A stretch of DNA of 64,000 bases from Catellatospora methionotrophica. GTDB lineage: Bacteria; Actinomycetota; Actinomycetes; Mycobacteriales; Micromonosporaceae. The stretch is taken from the NCBI RefSeq assembly GCF_011297335.1, contig NZ_JAAOTJ010000010.1:1-64000 (forward strand), given 5' to 3'. A program made the translations under genes and the position numbers. Positions 19,933-28,358 of this stretch are shown here, piece by piece (the first letter of the stretch is position 1; every line of letters starts with the position of its first letter). The notes below the pieces were generated by a model. It made no database searches and was not told the origin of the DNA. It saw only the letters and a program-made list of their open reading frames with translations.

Positions 19933-19965
19933 ACGCTGGTCGCAGGCACTGCCTGCGGCCAGCGT
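19933..19965 (+). terminator. Strong hairpin between pyrG and the NUDIX gene
   Basis: ACGCTGG + T + CGCAGGC pairs with GCCTGCG + G + CCAGCGT: 15 pairs with one T-G wobble and a three-base loop. CGTCTT follows. It ends 13 bp before the AGGAG ribosome binding site of the next gene, so it could terminate or attenuate read-through from pyrG. Confidence 0.75.
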
Positions 19966-19988
19966 CGTCTTGCAGGACAGGAGATCGT

Positions 19989-20579
19989 GTGTACGAGGTC
20001 GTCGGCAGCACCGAGCGGTTCAAGGGGCACATCTTCCGGGTCGTCACCGATCGGGTGACGATGCCCGGGGGAGAGGTCGCGGGGCGGGACGTGGTACGCC
20101 ACGTCGGCGCGGTCGGGGTCGTCGCACTGGACGAGCAGGGCCGCGTGGTGCTGGTCCGCCAGTACCGGCACCCGGTCGGCCGCTACCTGTGGGAGCTGCC
20201 CGCCGGCCTGATCGACGTGCAGGGCGAGGGCCTGGCCGCCGCGGCGCTGCGCGAGCTGGCCGAGGAGGCCGACCTGACCGCGGGCCGCGTCGACCTGCTG
20301 GTGGACATGTTCACCACCCCCGGCTGCTCGGACGAGATGATCCGGGTCTTCCTGGCCCGCGACCTGGCCGAGATCCCGCAGCACGAGCGGCACGTGCGCA
20401 CCGAGGAGGAGGCCGACATGACGGTCGACCGGGTCCCCCTCGACGAGGCGCTGGCCATGGTCTTCGACGGCCGGATCAGCAACGGACCCGCCGTCGGAGG
20501 GCTGCTCGCCGCCGCTCGCGCCCGTGACACGGACTTCAAGGACCTCCGTCCCGCCGACGCGCCCCTGCCACCCCGGTGA
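19989..20579 (+). CDS. NUDIX hydrolase, ADP-ribose pyrophosphatase type
   Basis: The protein has 196 residues. Family members cleave ADP-ribose to AMP and ribose-5-phosphate. The N-terminal strand pair is followed by VRQYRHPVGRYLWELPAG and the NUDIX helix ALRELAEEADL. It corresponds in position to M. tuberculosis Rv1700. GTG 19989 is chosen because AGGAG lies at 19979-19983. In many relatives xerD follows; here the next gene is ald. Confidence 0.9.
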   Translation: MYEVVGSTERFKGHIFRVVTDRVTMPGGEVAGRDVVRHVGAVGVVALDEQGRVVLVRQYRHPVGRYLWELPAGLIDVQGEGLAAAALRELAEEADLTAGRVDLLVDMFTTPGCSDEMIRVFLARDLAEIPQHERHVRTEEEADMTVDRVPLDEALAMVFDGRISNGPAVGGLLAAARARDTDFKDLRPADAPLPPR

Positions 20580-20653
20580 GGGCTGGGCGGTAAGAGGCAA
20601 TTATCCGATTCAGCACTATCCTTGGTGGTACCGCAGGGCGGTGGGGTGCCGTG

Positions 20654-20700
20654 TTGACACCATGTCAAGTCGAGCAGTCATCGGCTGTCATCCTGTCAGG
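20654..20700 (+). promoter_or_regulatory. Candidate operator upstream of ald
   Basis: TTGACA-CCA-TGTCAA (20654-20668) is a perfect inverted repeat. Two more TGTCA half sites follow at 20686 and 20695. The first TTGACA could also act as a -35 box, but no good -10 box stands 17 bp away. Mycobacterial ald is controlled by the Lrp-type regulator AldR; whether that applies here is inference. Confidence 0.4.
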
Positions 20701-20807
20701 CACTGGGGCCTGTTTTCCGGGCCTAGACTGCCGCCGCGGGGGGTAGACCAGCGGCAACGGCGCCGTTCGGCCCCCTCGCACAGCGCAGGATCGAGGAAGG
20801 TGCAGTC

Positions 20808-21920
20808 GTGAAGGTCGGTATCCCCCGCGAGGTCAAGAACCACGAGTACCGGGTGGCGATCACCCCGGCGGGCGTACACGAGTTCGTCCGCAACGGACAC
20901 GACGTCGTCATCGAGACCGGCGCCGGGCTCGGCTCGTCCATCACCGACGCGGAGTACGTCGCCGCCGGTGCGACCATCCTGTCCACCGCGGACGAGGTGT
21001 GGGCCGGTGCCGAGCTGATCCTCAAGGTCAAGGAGCCCATCGCCGAGGAGTACCACCGGATGCGCGAGGGGCAGGTGCTGTTCACCTACCTGCACCTGGC
21101 CGCGTCCAAGGAGTGCACCGACGCGCTGATGACCCAGAAGGTCACCGGCATCGCGTACGAGACGGTGGAGACCGCCGACCGCGCCCTGCCGCTGCTGGCC
21201 CCGATGAGCGAGGTGGCCGGACGGCTCGCCCCGCAGGTCGGCGCGTACCACCTGATGCGTTTCGCGGGCGGCCGGGGCGTGCTGCCCGGCGGCGTGCCCG
21301 GCGTGCGCCCGGCCAAGGCCGTCGTCATCGGCGCGGGCGTGTCCGGCATGAACGCCGCCACCATCGCCCACGGCCTGGCCTTCGAGGTCACCGTCCTGGA
21401 CAAGAACATCAAGAAGCTGCGCGAGGTCGACCAGCAGTTCCACGGCCAGGTCCGCACGGTCATGTCGAACGCGTTCGAGCTGGAGCAGGCGGTGCTGGAG
21501 GCCGACCTGGTCGTCGGCGCGGTCCTGGTGCCCGGCGCGAAGGCCCCGACGCTGATCAGCAACGAGCTGGTGAGCCGGATGAAGCCGGGCAGCGTGCTCG
21601 TCGACATCTCGATCGACCAGGGCGGCTGCTTCGAGGACTCGCACCCGACCACGCACGCCAACCCGGTCTACAAGGTGCACGAGTCGATCTTCTACTGCGT
21701 GGCGAACATGCCCGGCGCGGTCCCGCACACCAGCACCTACGCGCTGACCAACGTGACCCTGCCGTACGCCGTCGAGCTGGCCAACTACGGCTGGCAGGAG
21801 GCGCTGCGCCGCGACCCCGCCCTGAAGCTGGGCCTGAACACCCACGCGGGCGAGATCACCTACGGCCCGGTGGCCGAGGCGCACGGCCTCACCGCCGTGG
21901 ACGTCGACTCGCTGCTCTGA
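20808..21920 (+). CDS. ald: Alanine dehydrogenase
   Basis: This 370-residue NAD-dependent enzyme interconverts L-alanine and pyruvate plus ammonia. The N terminus [20 protein letters not shown] is the family signature, the Rossmann motif is [13 protein letters not shown], and the substrate-binding Lys (ILKVKEP) and His (YLHLAAS) are present. GTG 20808 follows GAGGAAGG with normal spacing. The gene has a 228-bp upstream region with repeated TGTCA motifs, so it is probably regulated on its own. Confidence 0.96.
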   Translation: MKVGIPREVKNHEYRVAITPAGVHEFVRNGHDVVIETGAGLGSSITDAEYVAAGATILSTADEVWAGAELILKVKEPIAEEYHRMREGQVLFTYLHLAASKECTDALMTQKVTGIAYETVETADRALPLLAPMSEVAGRLAPQVGAYHLMRFAGGRGVLPGGVPGVRPAKAVVIGAGVSGMNAATIAHGLAFEVTVLDKNIKKLREVDQQFHGQVRTVMSNAFELEQAVLEADLVVGAVLVPGAKAPTLISNELVSRMKPGSVLVDISIDQGGCFEDSHPTTHANPVYKVHESIFYCVANMPGAVPHTSTYALTNVTLPYAVELANYGWQEALRRDPALKLGLNTHAGEITYGPVAEAHGLTAVDVDSLL

Positions 21921-21933
21921 GCAGTGCTTTCCT

Positions 21934-21965
21934 GATGCCGGTGGCGCTGGAGCGTCACCGGCATC
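21934..21965 (+). terminator. ald terminator hairpin
   Basis: GATGCCGGTG pairs perfectly with CACCGGCATC, and the interior adds a few pairs. It starts 13 bp after the ald stop. Confidence 0.7.
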
Positions 21966-22164
21966 ATGCTGTTCACAGCGCGCGCCCGCCCGGTCCGGCC
22001 GGTCTGCGTAAGACACGCCGAGCCGTGGCGGCACACCGGCGTGGTCGGTGACGTACAGTCGGACGACGACGACGACACCAGGCGGCCGGTCGGGGAGCTG
22101 GCGGTCCACCCACGACGGTGCCTCATCCGGCCGGTCGGATGTCGTCGGGAAGGGCGTAGCGGAG

Positions 22165-23094
22165 ATGGCAGGCAACGGGCGCGCGGAGGCATGGACCTCG
22201 ACGCTGCGGGCAGAACAGTCCCGCCTCGACCTCGGCGCTGACCTGGGTCCGGCCGATCCGTCGGCCTACACCGCCCGCAAGGAGATCCCCGAGCCGATGC
22301 CGACCGATCGGCACGGTCCCTCCCGGATCATCGCGATGGCGAACCAGAAGGGCGGCGTGGGCAAGACCACGACGACCATCAACCTGGGGGCCGCCCTGGC
22401 CGAGTACGGCCGCAAGGTGCTGCTCGTCGACTTCGACCCGCAGGGCGCGCTGTCCGTCGGCCTCGGCGTCAACCCGCACAACCTCGACCTGTCGATCTAC
22501 AACCTGCTCATGCAGGACGACGTCACCGCCGAGGACGTCATCATCAAGACCGACGTCGCCGGGCTGCACCTGCTGCCCGCCAACATCGACCTGTCGGCCG
22601 CCGAGATCCAGCTCGTCAACGAGGTCGCCCGCGAGATGGCGCTGGCCCGGGTGCTGAAGTCGGTGCGCAAGGAGTACGACTACATCCTCATCGACTGCCA
22701 GCCGTCGCTGGGCCTGCTGGCCATCAACGCCCTCACCGTCGCGCACGGCGTGCTCATCCCGCTGGAGTGCGAGTTCTTCAGCCTGCGCGGCGTCGCGCTG
22801 CTGCTGGACACCATCGACAAGGTGCGCGAGCGGCTCAACTTCGACCTGGAACTCGAAGGCATCCTGGCCACCATGTACGACAGCCGCACCACCCACTGCC
22901 GCCAGGTGCTGCAGCGCGTGGTCGAGGCGTTCGGCGACAAGGTGTACCAGACCGTGATCACCAAGACGGTGAAGTTCCCGGAGTCGACCGTGGCCGGCGC
23001 CCCGATCACGTCGCTGGATCCCGCCTCGTCGGGCGCCCGCAACTACCGGCAGCTCGCACGCGAGGTCATCGCCGCCGAGGCCGCCCGCAGGTGA
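22165..23094 (+). CDS. ParA/MinD-family ATPase (Rv1708-like)
   Basis: The protein has 309 residues. The deviant Walker A motif KGGVGKTT is at residues 62-69, after a 55-residue polar N-terminal extension. Walker A' is VDFDPQGALS and Walker B is ILIDCQPSLG. It is a soluble dimerising ATPase of the chromosome/cargo partition class and lies directly upstream of scpA/scpB, as in other actinobacteria. There is no adjacent parB, so this is not the main parAB locus. ATG 22165 is favoured, with GGGAAGGG ten bases upstream; longer starts up to 22048 are possible. Confidence 0.9.
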   Translation: MAGNGRAEAWTSTLRAEQSRLDLGADLGPADPSAYTARKEIPEPMPTDRHGPSRIIAMANQKGGVGKTTTTINLGAALAEYGRKVLLVDFDPQGALSVGLGVNPHNLDLSIYNLLMQDDVTAEDVIIKTDVAGLHLLPANIDLSAAEIQLVNEVAREMALARVLKSVRKEYDYILIDCQPSLGLLAINALTVAHGVLIPLECEFFSLRGVALLLDTIDKVRERLNFDLELEGILATMYDSRTTHCRQVLQRVVEAFGDKVYQTVITKTVKFPESTVAGAPITSLDPASSGARNYRQLAREVIAAEAARR

Positions 23095-23102
23095 CCTCGG
23101 CC

Positions 23103-23120
23103 CACCGGCGTGCGCCGGTG
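23103..23120 (+). terminator. Small hairpin between parA-like gene and scpA
   Basis: CACCGGC-GTGC-GCCGGTG starts 9 bp after the stop and lies just ahead of the scpA -10 box. It is short and may only weakly terminate. Confidence 0.45.
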
Positions 23121-23134
23121 AACTGAGCTGCTGG

Positions 23135-23140
23135 GATACT
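23135..23140 (+). promoter_or_regulatory. -10 box of scpA, leaderless
   Basis: GATACT (one mismatch to TATACT) is followed by 6 nt and the GTG start of scpA, with no ribosome binding site. Confidence 0.45.
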
Positions 23141-23146
23141 GGCGAC

Positions 23147-24238
23147 GTGAGCGATCCCGTGGTGACGGCCGACCCGGCCGGAGAGCAGTCGGCTGAACCT
23201 GCCGGTTCAGGCCGCTTCACCGTGCGGCTCACCAACTTCGAGGGCCCGTTCGACCTGCTGCTGCAGCTCATCGGCAAGCACAAACTCGACGTCACCGAGG
23301 TCGCGCTGCACCGGGTGACCGACGACTTCATCGCCCACATCCGCGCCATGGGCAAGGAATGGGACCTCGACGAGGCCAGCGAGTTCCTGGTCATCGCGGC
23401 CACCCTGCTCGACCTGAAGGCCGCCCGGCTGCTGCCCGCCGCCCAGGTCGAGAACGAGGAGGACCTCGCCCTGCTGGAGGCCCGCGACCTGCTGTTCGCC
23501 CGGCTGCTGCAGTACCGCGCGTTCAAGCAGGCGGCCGCGTTCATCGCCGACCTGGAGACCACCGGCGGACGCCGCTGGCCTCGGTCGGTCGCGCTGGAGG
23601 AGCGGTACGCCCAGGCGCTGCCCGACCTGATCGTGGGCATCGGGGTGGACCGGCTGGCCAAGCTGGCGCTCAAGGCGTTCACGCCCAAGGCCGCCCCGCC
23701 GCTGGTCTCCGTCGCGCACATCCACCAGGTCCGGGTCAGCGTCCGTGAGCACGCCGAGATGCTGCGCAACCGCCTGTTCGAACTCGGCAGCGCGACGTTC
23801 AGCCTGCTCACCGAGGACTGCGAGAACACCCTGGAGGTGGTCGCCCGCTTCCTCGCCCTGCTGGAGCTGTATCGCGAGGGACTGGTCGGCTTCGATCAGG
23901 AGCTGGCGCTGGGTGAACTGACCGTGCACTGGACCGGTGGCGAGACGGCCGCGGGCGACCTCGCGGTCGACGACTACGACGGCGACGACGAGGCCAAGCA
24001 GGCCCTGGCCGCCGAGGTCCCCGACAGCGCCGCACCCGACGGCGACCTCGACGACGACGACCTTGACGACGACCTCGACGACGACGATGACTCTGACGAC
24101 GAGGATCCTGACGACGGAGATCTTGCCGACGAGCGGGATGAGGACCCGGCCGAGCCGGGTACGCAGCAGACGGCCGACGAAGCCGAGATCTCGGTGGGCC
24201 AGCCGGGCAAGGGTGGGGGAGCAGACGACGATGACTGA
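23147..24238 (+). CDS. scpA: Segregation and condensation protein ScpA
   Basis: This 363-residue protein is the kleisin subunit that bridges SMC heads in chromosome condensation. The kleisin N domain FTVRLTNFEGPFDLLLQLIG begins near residue 22. The C-terminal winged helix is at about residues 215-260 (TLEVVARFLALLELYREGLV). The last 90 residues are an added Asp-rich tail ([16 protein letters not shown]), longer than in most ScpA proteins. It overlaps scpB by 8 bp. Confidence 0.95.
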   Translation: MSDPVVTADPAGEQSAEPAGSGRFTVRLTNFEGPFDLLLQLIGKHKLDVTEVALHRVTDDFIAHIRAMGKEWDLDEASEFLVIAATLLDLKAARLLPAAQVENEEDLALLEARDLLFARLLQYRAFKQAAAFIADLETTGGRRWPRSVALEERYAQALPDLIVGIGVDRLAKLALKAFTPKAAPPLVSVAHIHQVRVSVREHAEMLRNRLFELGSATFSLLTEDCENTLEVVARFLALLELYREGLVGFDQELALGELTVHWTGGETAAGDLAVDDYDGDDEAKQALAAEVPDSAAPDGDLDDDDLDDDLDDDDDSDDEDPDDGDLADERDEDPAEPGTQQTADEAEISVGQPGKGGGADDDD

Positions 24239-25559
24239 CAACGAGTCCCTGGAACAACAGGCCGCATCCTGGGTTCCCCCCTGGGCCCGTACCCCCGCCC
24301 CCGAAGAGGGCAAGGGCTCCTTCCTGACGGATTCCGTCGAGGAAGGGCACCTTCCCATCGCGGAGGCAGACCCGGACGCGGAGCGCTCGCTGGACGCTGG
24401 CCCGGCGGAGGAGTCACCGGCTGCCGACAGCCCGCTCGACTGCGGACCTGACGACCTGGCCGGACCCCTGGACGCGGACGGCTTGGAAACGTATGCGCCC
24501 GCAGCCGACGAGCCGGACGCTGAGGACCCGCACGCCGCCCAACCCGACGCCAGCGAACCCGACGCCGGCGAACCCGACGCCGGCGAACCCGACGCCGGCG
24601 AACCCGACGCCGGCGAACCCGACGCCGGCGAACCCGACGCCGGCGAACCTGCCTTCAGCGAGGCTGTGGCCGGCGAACCTGCCTTCAGCGAGGCTCTGGC
24701 CGGCGAACCTGCATCCAGAGAAGCTGAGGCCCCGGTCGAGGAGCTGACGCTGGACCAGGCGGTGGACCTGGCCGTGGCGGATGTCGTGGTCGTGCCGGTG
24801 CCTGCCGCGCACGGCGGGCCGGTCGCCGAGGACGAGGCTGCGGACGAGGCCGAGGACGTCGCCGAGATCGCGGTGGTCGAGGATCTCGCCGAGGCGCTGG
24901 GCCTGGACGGCTCGGCGGCCGCTCGGGCGTTCGACGTCGACGGGGCGGACGACAGCGGCGAGGCCGCCGTCGCGTACGCCGGATCGAAGCTCGCGACCCC
25001 GCCCCCCGGCCTGGCCGAAGCCGACCTCGTGCCGACCCTCGAAGCGATCCTGCTGGTCGTCGACGAGCCGGTCAGCGAGCTGACCCTCGCCGAGGTGCTG
25101 GACGTGCCCGCCGAGCTGATCGCGGGCACGCTGATCGACCTGTCGGCCTCCTACACCCGGCAGAACCGCGGTTTCGACCTGCGCCGCGCCGCCGGTGGCT
25201 GGCGGCTCTACACCCGTGCCGAGTTCGCCCCGTACGTGGAGCGGTTCGTGCTGGACGGGCAGCAGTTGCGGCTCACCCAGGCCTCCCTGGAGACCCTGGC
25301 GGTGGTCGCGTACAAGCAGCCGGTGACGCGTTCGCGGATTTCCGCTATCCGGGGCGTCAACTGCGACGGCGTCATCCGTACCCTGGTCACCCGGGGCATG
25401 ATCGAGGAGTGCGGCACCGAGCCCGAGTCGGGCGCCTTCCTCTACCGCACCACCAGCCTGTTCCTGGAGAAGCTGGGCCTCGATTCCGTCGGCCAGCTCC
25501 CGCCGCTGGCCCCGTTCCTACCTGACAACGTCGAGGAGATCGCTGATGAGCAGCGCTGA
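24231..25559 (+). CDS. scpB: ScpB with a long acidic repeat extension
   Basis: The protein has 442 residues, whereas ScpB is usually about 200. The true ScpB region is residues about 260-442 (LEAILLVVDEPVSELTLAEV ... ETLAVVAYKQPVTRSRI) with its two winged-helix domains. The first 255 residues are acidic and disordered. They include seven EPDAG repeats and two PAFSEAVAGE-type repeats. ATG 24231 overlaps the scpA stop. The condensin role should be intact; the extension may add a flexible charged arm. It ends overlapping the pseudouridine synthase gene by 14 bp. Confidence 0.93.
   Translation: MTDNESLEQQAASWVPPWARTPAPEEGKGSFLTDSVEEGHLPIAEADPDAERSLDAGPAEESPAADSPLDCGPDDLAGPLDADGLETYAPAADEPDAEDPHAAQPDASEPDAGEPDAGEPDAGEPDAGEPDAGEPDAGEPAFSEAVAGEPAFSEALAGEPASREAEAPVEELTLDQAVDLAVADVVVVPVPAAHGGPVAEDEAADEAEDVAEIAVVEDLAEALGLDGSAAARAFDVDGADDSGEAAVAYAGSKLATPPPGLAEADLVPTLEAILLVVDEPVSELTLAEVLDVPAELIAGTLIDLSASYTRQNRGFDLRRAAGGWRLYTRAEFAPYVERFVLDGQQLRLTQASLETLAVVAYKQPVTRSRISAIRGVNCDGVIRTLVTRGMIEECGTEPESGAFLYRTTSLFLEKLGLDSVGQLPPLAPFLPDNVEEIADEQR
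24340..24361. repeat. 22-mer shared with 49889-49910
   Basis: AGGAAGGGCACCTTCCCATCGC occurs exactly here, inside scpB, and again upstream of the Stealth gene; 22 bases are identical. The core GGAAGG-GCA-CCTTCC is palindromic. A weaker relative, CAAGGGCTCCTTCC, lies 30 bp upstream. Confidence 0.9.
24541..24705 (+). repeat. 15-bp and 30-bp tandem repeats in scpB
   Basis: Seven head-to-tail copies of AACCCGACGCCGGCG (24541-24645; the first has one change) are followed by two copies of a 30-bp unit (24646-24675, 24676-24705; one mismatch). All unit lengths are multiples of three. Confidence 0.95.
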
Positions 25560-26352
25560 AGTACGCACTGAGGGCGCTGAGAGGCTGCAGAAGGTCATGG
25601 CCCAGGCCGGGGTCGCCTCCCGCCGGGCCAGCGAGGACCTGATCGCCGCGCGGCGGGTCACCGTCAACGGCAAGGTCGCCAAGCTGGGCGACAAGGCCGA
25701 CCCGCTCGTCGACGTCATCCACGTCGACGGCCAGCGCATCGTCACCGACGCGAACCTGGTCTACCTGGCCATGAACAAGCCGCGTGGCGTGGTCTCGACG
25801 ATGGCCGACGACAAGGGCCGCGAGGCGGTCGCCGACTACATCGGCAACATCACGGCCCGGGTTTACCACGTGGGCCGGCTCGACGCCGACTCCGAGGGCC
25901 TGCTGCTGCTCACCAACGACGGCAACCTGGCCCACAAGCTGATGCACCCGTCGTACGAGGTGCCCAAGACGTACCTGGTCGAGGTCGTGGGCCCGCTGCC
26001 GCGGGTGGTCGGCCGTGAGCTGATGGCCGGGGTGGAGCTGGAGGACGGGCTCGCGCGGCTGGACGACTACCGCCTCAAGCAGGCGATCGACAAGCAGGCG
26101 CTGATCGAGGTCGTGCTGCACGAGGGCCGCAACCGCATCGTGCGGCGCATGTTCGACCACGTCGGCTTCCCGGTGCAGCGTCTGGTGCGTACCGCGATCG
26201 GCCCGATCAAGCTCGGTGACCTGAAGGCGGGCCGCCACCGCCGCCTCAACGCGGGCGAGATCGCCGCCCTGTTCAAGATCACCGATCGGAAGAACCGCGC
26301 CGCGGCCCAGGAGGACGTCATCCGCGAGGCCCCCGAGGTCTTCGAGGACTGA
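25546..26352 (+). CDS. RsuA/RluB-family 23S/16S rRNA pseudouridine synthase
   Basis: The protein has 268 residues. An N-terminal S4 domain (ERLQKVMAQAGVASRRASED) precedes the RsuA-type catalytic domain. The catalytic Asp is in VGRLDADSEGLLLLTNDG, and the conserved RNRIVRRMF motif follows. Closely related actinobacterial proteins are annotated as RluB, but RsuA specificity cannot be excluded. The start lies inside the scpB 3' end, so translation is coupled. Confidence 0.92.
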   Translation: MSSAEVRTEGAERLQKVMAQAGVASRRASEDLIAARRVTVNGKVAKLGDKADPLVDVIHVDGQRIVTDANLVYLAMNKPRGVVSTMADDKGREAVADYIGNITARVYHVGRLDADSEGLLLLTNDGNLAHKLMHPSYEVPKTYLVEVVGPLPRVVGRELMAGVELEDGLARLDDYRLKQAIDKQALIEVVLHEGRNRIVRRMFDHVGFPVQRLVRTAIGPIKLGDLKAGRHRRLNAGEIAALFKITDRKNRAAAQEDVIREAPEVFED

Positions 26353-26376
26353 CCGCCGCTCCGCCCCGCGCCGTCA

Positions 26377-26441
26377 ATAGACGTTGGCCTATCTGGATGA
26401 GTTCGATCCGCAAAAAGTGATCCAGATAGGCCAACGTCTAT
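26377..26441. repeat. Intergenic palindrome, family A copy 2
   Basis: Perfect 22-bp arms (26377-26398 and 26420-26441) have the core ATAGACGTTGGCCTAT and the inner part CTGGAT. Compared with other copies, C-to-T in the left arm is matched by G-to-A in the right arm, and the inner arm differs on both sides. It lies between two genes on the same strand and is followed by GCAAAACGGG, as at 40122. Confidence 0.95.
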
Positions 26442-26546
26442 GCAAAACGGGTCGTTGGCGCGGCGCGCGCCGGGGTGGGGCAGGGGCTGAGGGTCGGTGG
26501 GTAGGGTGGGCGGGACCGTTGACCGTTTACCGCTGGGAGCCGCTCG

Positions 26547-27320
26547 ATGCAGCCGACGACCGTCACCGACCTGCCCGCCCTGCTCGGTGGGAACGCGGTG
26601 GCCGGAGTTGATCGTCCGCTGCTGACCTACTGCGACGACGCCACCGGCGAGCGCACCGAACTGTCCGCCGCCGAGCTCGGCGGGCTGGCCGCGCAGACGG
26701 CCGGGCTGCTGCGGCAGGACTGCGGCCTGGACACCGGCTCGCGGGTGGCGGTGCTGCTCCCGCCGCACTGGCAGACCGCCGCGGTGCTGCTGGGCGCGTG
26801 GTCGATCGGGGCGGCCGTCTCCTTCCGCCCGTGGGCGACCGCGGGTCTCGCGCCGGTCGGGGTGGGCGAGAACGACCCGCTCGACGTGCTGTTCGTCAGC
26901 CGTAAGCGGATGGACAGCTGGCTGGAGCAGGTGCCCGAGGCGCGGCACCGCTACGTGCTCGGCCTCGCCCCGGGTGGCGCGCCGCTCGACGCGGTGCCGG
27001 ACGGCTACCGGGACTTCGTCGCCGACGCCGGACGCCACCCGGCGCACCTGCCCGCGTACGGCGGGATCGGCAGCGCGGACGCCGCGAGCCCCGACGGCAC
27101 CACCTACCGGCAGTGGGGCGGGCTGGCGCAGGGGGTCGCCGACCAGCTCGGCCTGCGTGCGGGCGACAAGCTGCTGGTCGACGTGGCCAAGCACGAGCAG
27201 CCCGTGATGTGGCTGCTGACGCCGCTGGCGGCGGGGGCGTCCGTGGTGCTGTGCGCCAACCTGGACCGCGCGAACCTCGACGCCCGGATCGCCGCCGAGG
27301 GCATCACCCGCGTCATCTGA
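26547..27320 (+). CDS. TIGR03089-type AMP-binding-fold protein
   Basis: This 257-residue protein resembles the N-terminal part of acyl-CoA synthetases (ELSAAELGGLAAQTAGLLRQ, SRVAVLLPPHWQTAAVLLGA). It lacks the ATP-binding TGGTTGxPK loop and the whole C-terminal lid, so it should not adenylate substrates. This short form is common in actinobacteria and is usually left without a function. ATG 26547 has GGGAG eight bases upstream. A hairpin terminator follows the stop. Confidence 0.85.
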   Translation: MQPTTVTDLPALLGGNAVAGVDRPLLTYCDDATGERTELSAAELGGLAAQTAGLLRQDCGLDTGSRVAVLLPPHWQTAAVLLGAWSIGAAVSFRPWATAGLAPVGVGENDPLDVLFVSRKRMDSWLEQVPEARHRYVLGLAPGGAPLDAVPDGYRDFVADAGRHPAHLPAYGGIGSADAASPDGTTYRQWGGLAQGVADQLGLRAGDKLLVDVAKHEQPVMWLLTPLAAGASVVLCANLDRANLDARIAAEGITRVI

Positions 27321-27326
27321 GCGGCC

Positions 27327-27355
27327 GTCGCGGCGGCCGGGTGAGCCGCCGCGAC
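27327..27355. terminator. Bidirectional terminator hairpin
   Basis: GTCGCGGCGG (27327-27336) pairs perfectly with CCGCCGCGAC (27346-27355) around a nine-base loop. It lies between two convergent genes and can serve both. Confidence 0.75.
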
Positions 27356-27362
27356 GCGGCAC

Positions 27363-28232
27363 TCAGTTCAGCAGCGCGTTGACGATCAGCGTGGCGTTGT
27401 CCTCGTGCTTGGCGTACGCGTCGGGGAACGCCGAGATCTGCACGGACTGGGCGGCGCGGGTCAGCGACATGTCCTCCCAGTCGTCGATCTGCACGAGGCG
27501 CCGGAAGAACGCGCCCGCCGCGTACTGCGGCTGCATGATCTCCTCGACGGAGCCCCAGCTGCCGCTGGCGCGCTGCTGGAACAGGCCGATGGAGTCGTGG
27601 TCGGAACCGGTGCCCTGGTGCGGGTAGTTCAGCGACTCGGGCACGACGTGGCTGGCCACGTTGTAGAGGCGGCTCTCCTGCATGGCGGTGGCCACGCCGA
27701 CGATCATCGCCCACTTGGTCAGGCCCATGGACTGCGCCTTCTTGACGATCGCGGCGGCGTTGTCCATCTGCTGGCGGTCCATGCCGGCGACCAGCTGCAC
27801 GACCCGTACCACCGGCTTGGGTTTCGGCTTCGGCTTCGGCTTCGGTTGGGGTTTCGGTTTGGGTTTCGGCTTGACCACGGGCGCGCTGGGCTTGGCGGCC
27901 CGCAGCTGCGGCATGCGGTGCAGCAGGGCGCTGCTGGTCACGTCGCTGGCGGCGAGCATGGCGGGGGAGGCCACGTTGCCGGGCAGCAGCCCGGAGGCGG
28001 TCGGCGGTTCGACGACGACCGGCCGGGCGTTGCCGGACAGGATCGCCACCACGCCGACTCCGGCGAGTGCCGCGGTCGTGAGTACGGGCGCGAGCAGGCG
28101 GCGCGCCCCGGCCCGCGGGCGGCGGTGACGGGCCTGCCAGACGTCGTCGCGACGGTGCCGGCCGGTGGCGGGGGAGTCGGCGGTGCGATCGGAACGAAGG
28201 TGTTGCTGATCACGGGGGGTATGCGGGGGCAT
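27363..28232 (-). CDS. Membrane-anchored lysozyme-like protein
   Basis: The protein has 289 residues. A basic cytoplasmic N terminus precedes one membrane helix (residues about 47-67, LLAPVLTTAALAGVGVVAIL). A Pro-Lys spacer follows (KPKPKPKPQPKPKPKPKP, about residues 122-142), then a C-terminal globular domain of about 135 residues. The globular domain has the pattern VATAMQESRLYN ... GLFQQRASGSWG, which is typical of actinobacterial transglycosylase-like domains; the Glu in MQES is the likely catalytic acid. The PK stretch probably spans peptidoglycan. A -10 box TAATAT lies 6 nt before the ATG. Confidence 0.75.
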   Translation of the reverse strand: MPPHTPRDQQHLRSDRTADSPATGRHRRDDVWQARHRRPRAGARRLLAPVLTTAALAGVGVVAILSGNARPVVVEPPTASGLLPGNVASPAMLAASDVTSSALLHRMPQLRAAKPSAPVVKPKPKPKPQPKPKPKPKPKPVVRVVQLVAGMDRQQMDNAAAIVKKAQSMGLTKWAMIVGVATAMQESRLYNVASHVVPESLNYPHQGTGSDHDSIGLFQQRASGSWGSVEEIMQPQYAAGAFFRRLVQIDDWEDMSLTRAAQSVQISAFPDAYAKHEDNATLIVNALLN

Positions 28233-28238
28233 TGGCCG

Positions 28239-28244
28239 ATATTA
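28239..28244 (-). promoter_or_regulatory. -10 box of the lysozyme-like gene, leaderless
   Basis: TAATAT on the minus strand is followed by 6 nt and ATG 28232. TTTACC, 16 bp upstream, is a possible -35 box. Confidence 0.5.
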
Positions 28245-28250
28245 AGAAGG

Positions 28251-28358
28251 CATAAGCCCAGGTAAAAGGGGGTGCTGTTAGATTTCTCCCAGGGTGGGGC
28301 TGATTTAGCCCGAATTGCTGGCACTTGTTCTCAAGATTGTTTCTGACCTGGGGTTATG
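28251..28358. repeat. AT-rich segment closed by a long-range inverted repeat
   Basis: CATAAGCCCAGGT (28251-28263) matches the complement of ACCTGGGGTTATG (28346-28358) at 12 of 13 positions. The 82 bp between are distinctly AT-richer than the surroundings and include the hairpin GGGCT-GATTT-AGCCC (28297-28311). The segment lies between divergent genes and could be a structured leader or a small mobile element. I could not match it to a riboswitch class. Confidence 0.6.

Noticed and set aside
22165-23094. Chromosomal parAB partition locus
   Set aside because: No parB and no parS-like sites are next to it; its place beside scpAB is that of the separate Rv1708-type ATPase.
26547-27320. Functional acyl-CoA synthetase
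   Set aside because: The ATP loop and C-terminal lid are missing, so only the fold is claimed.
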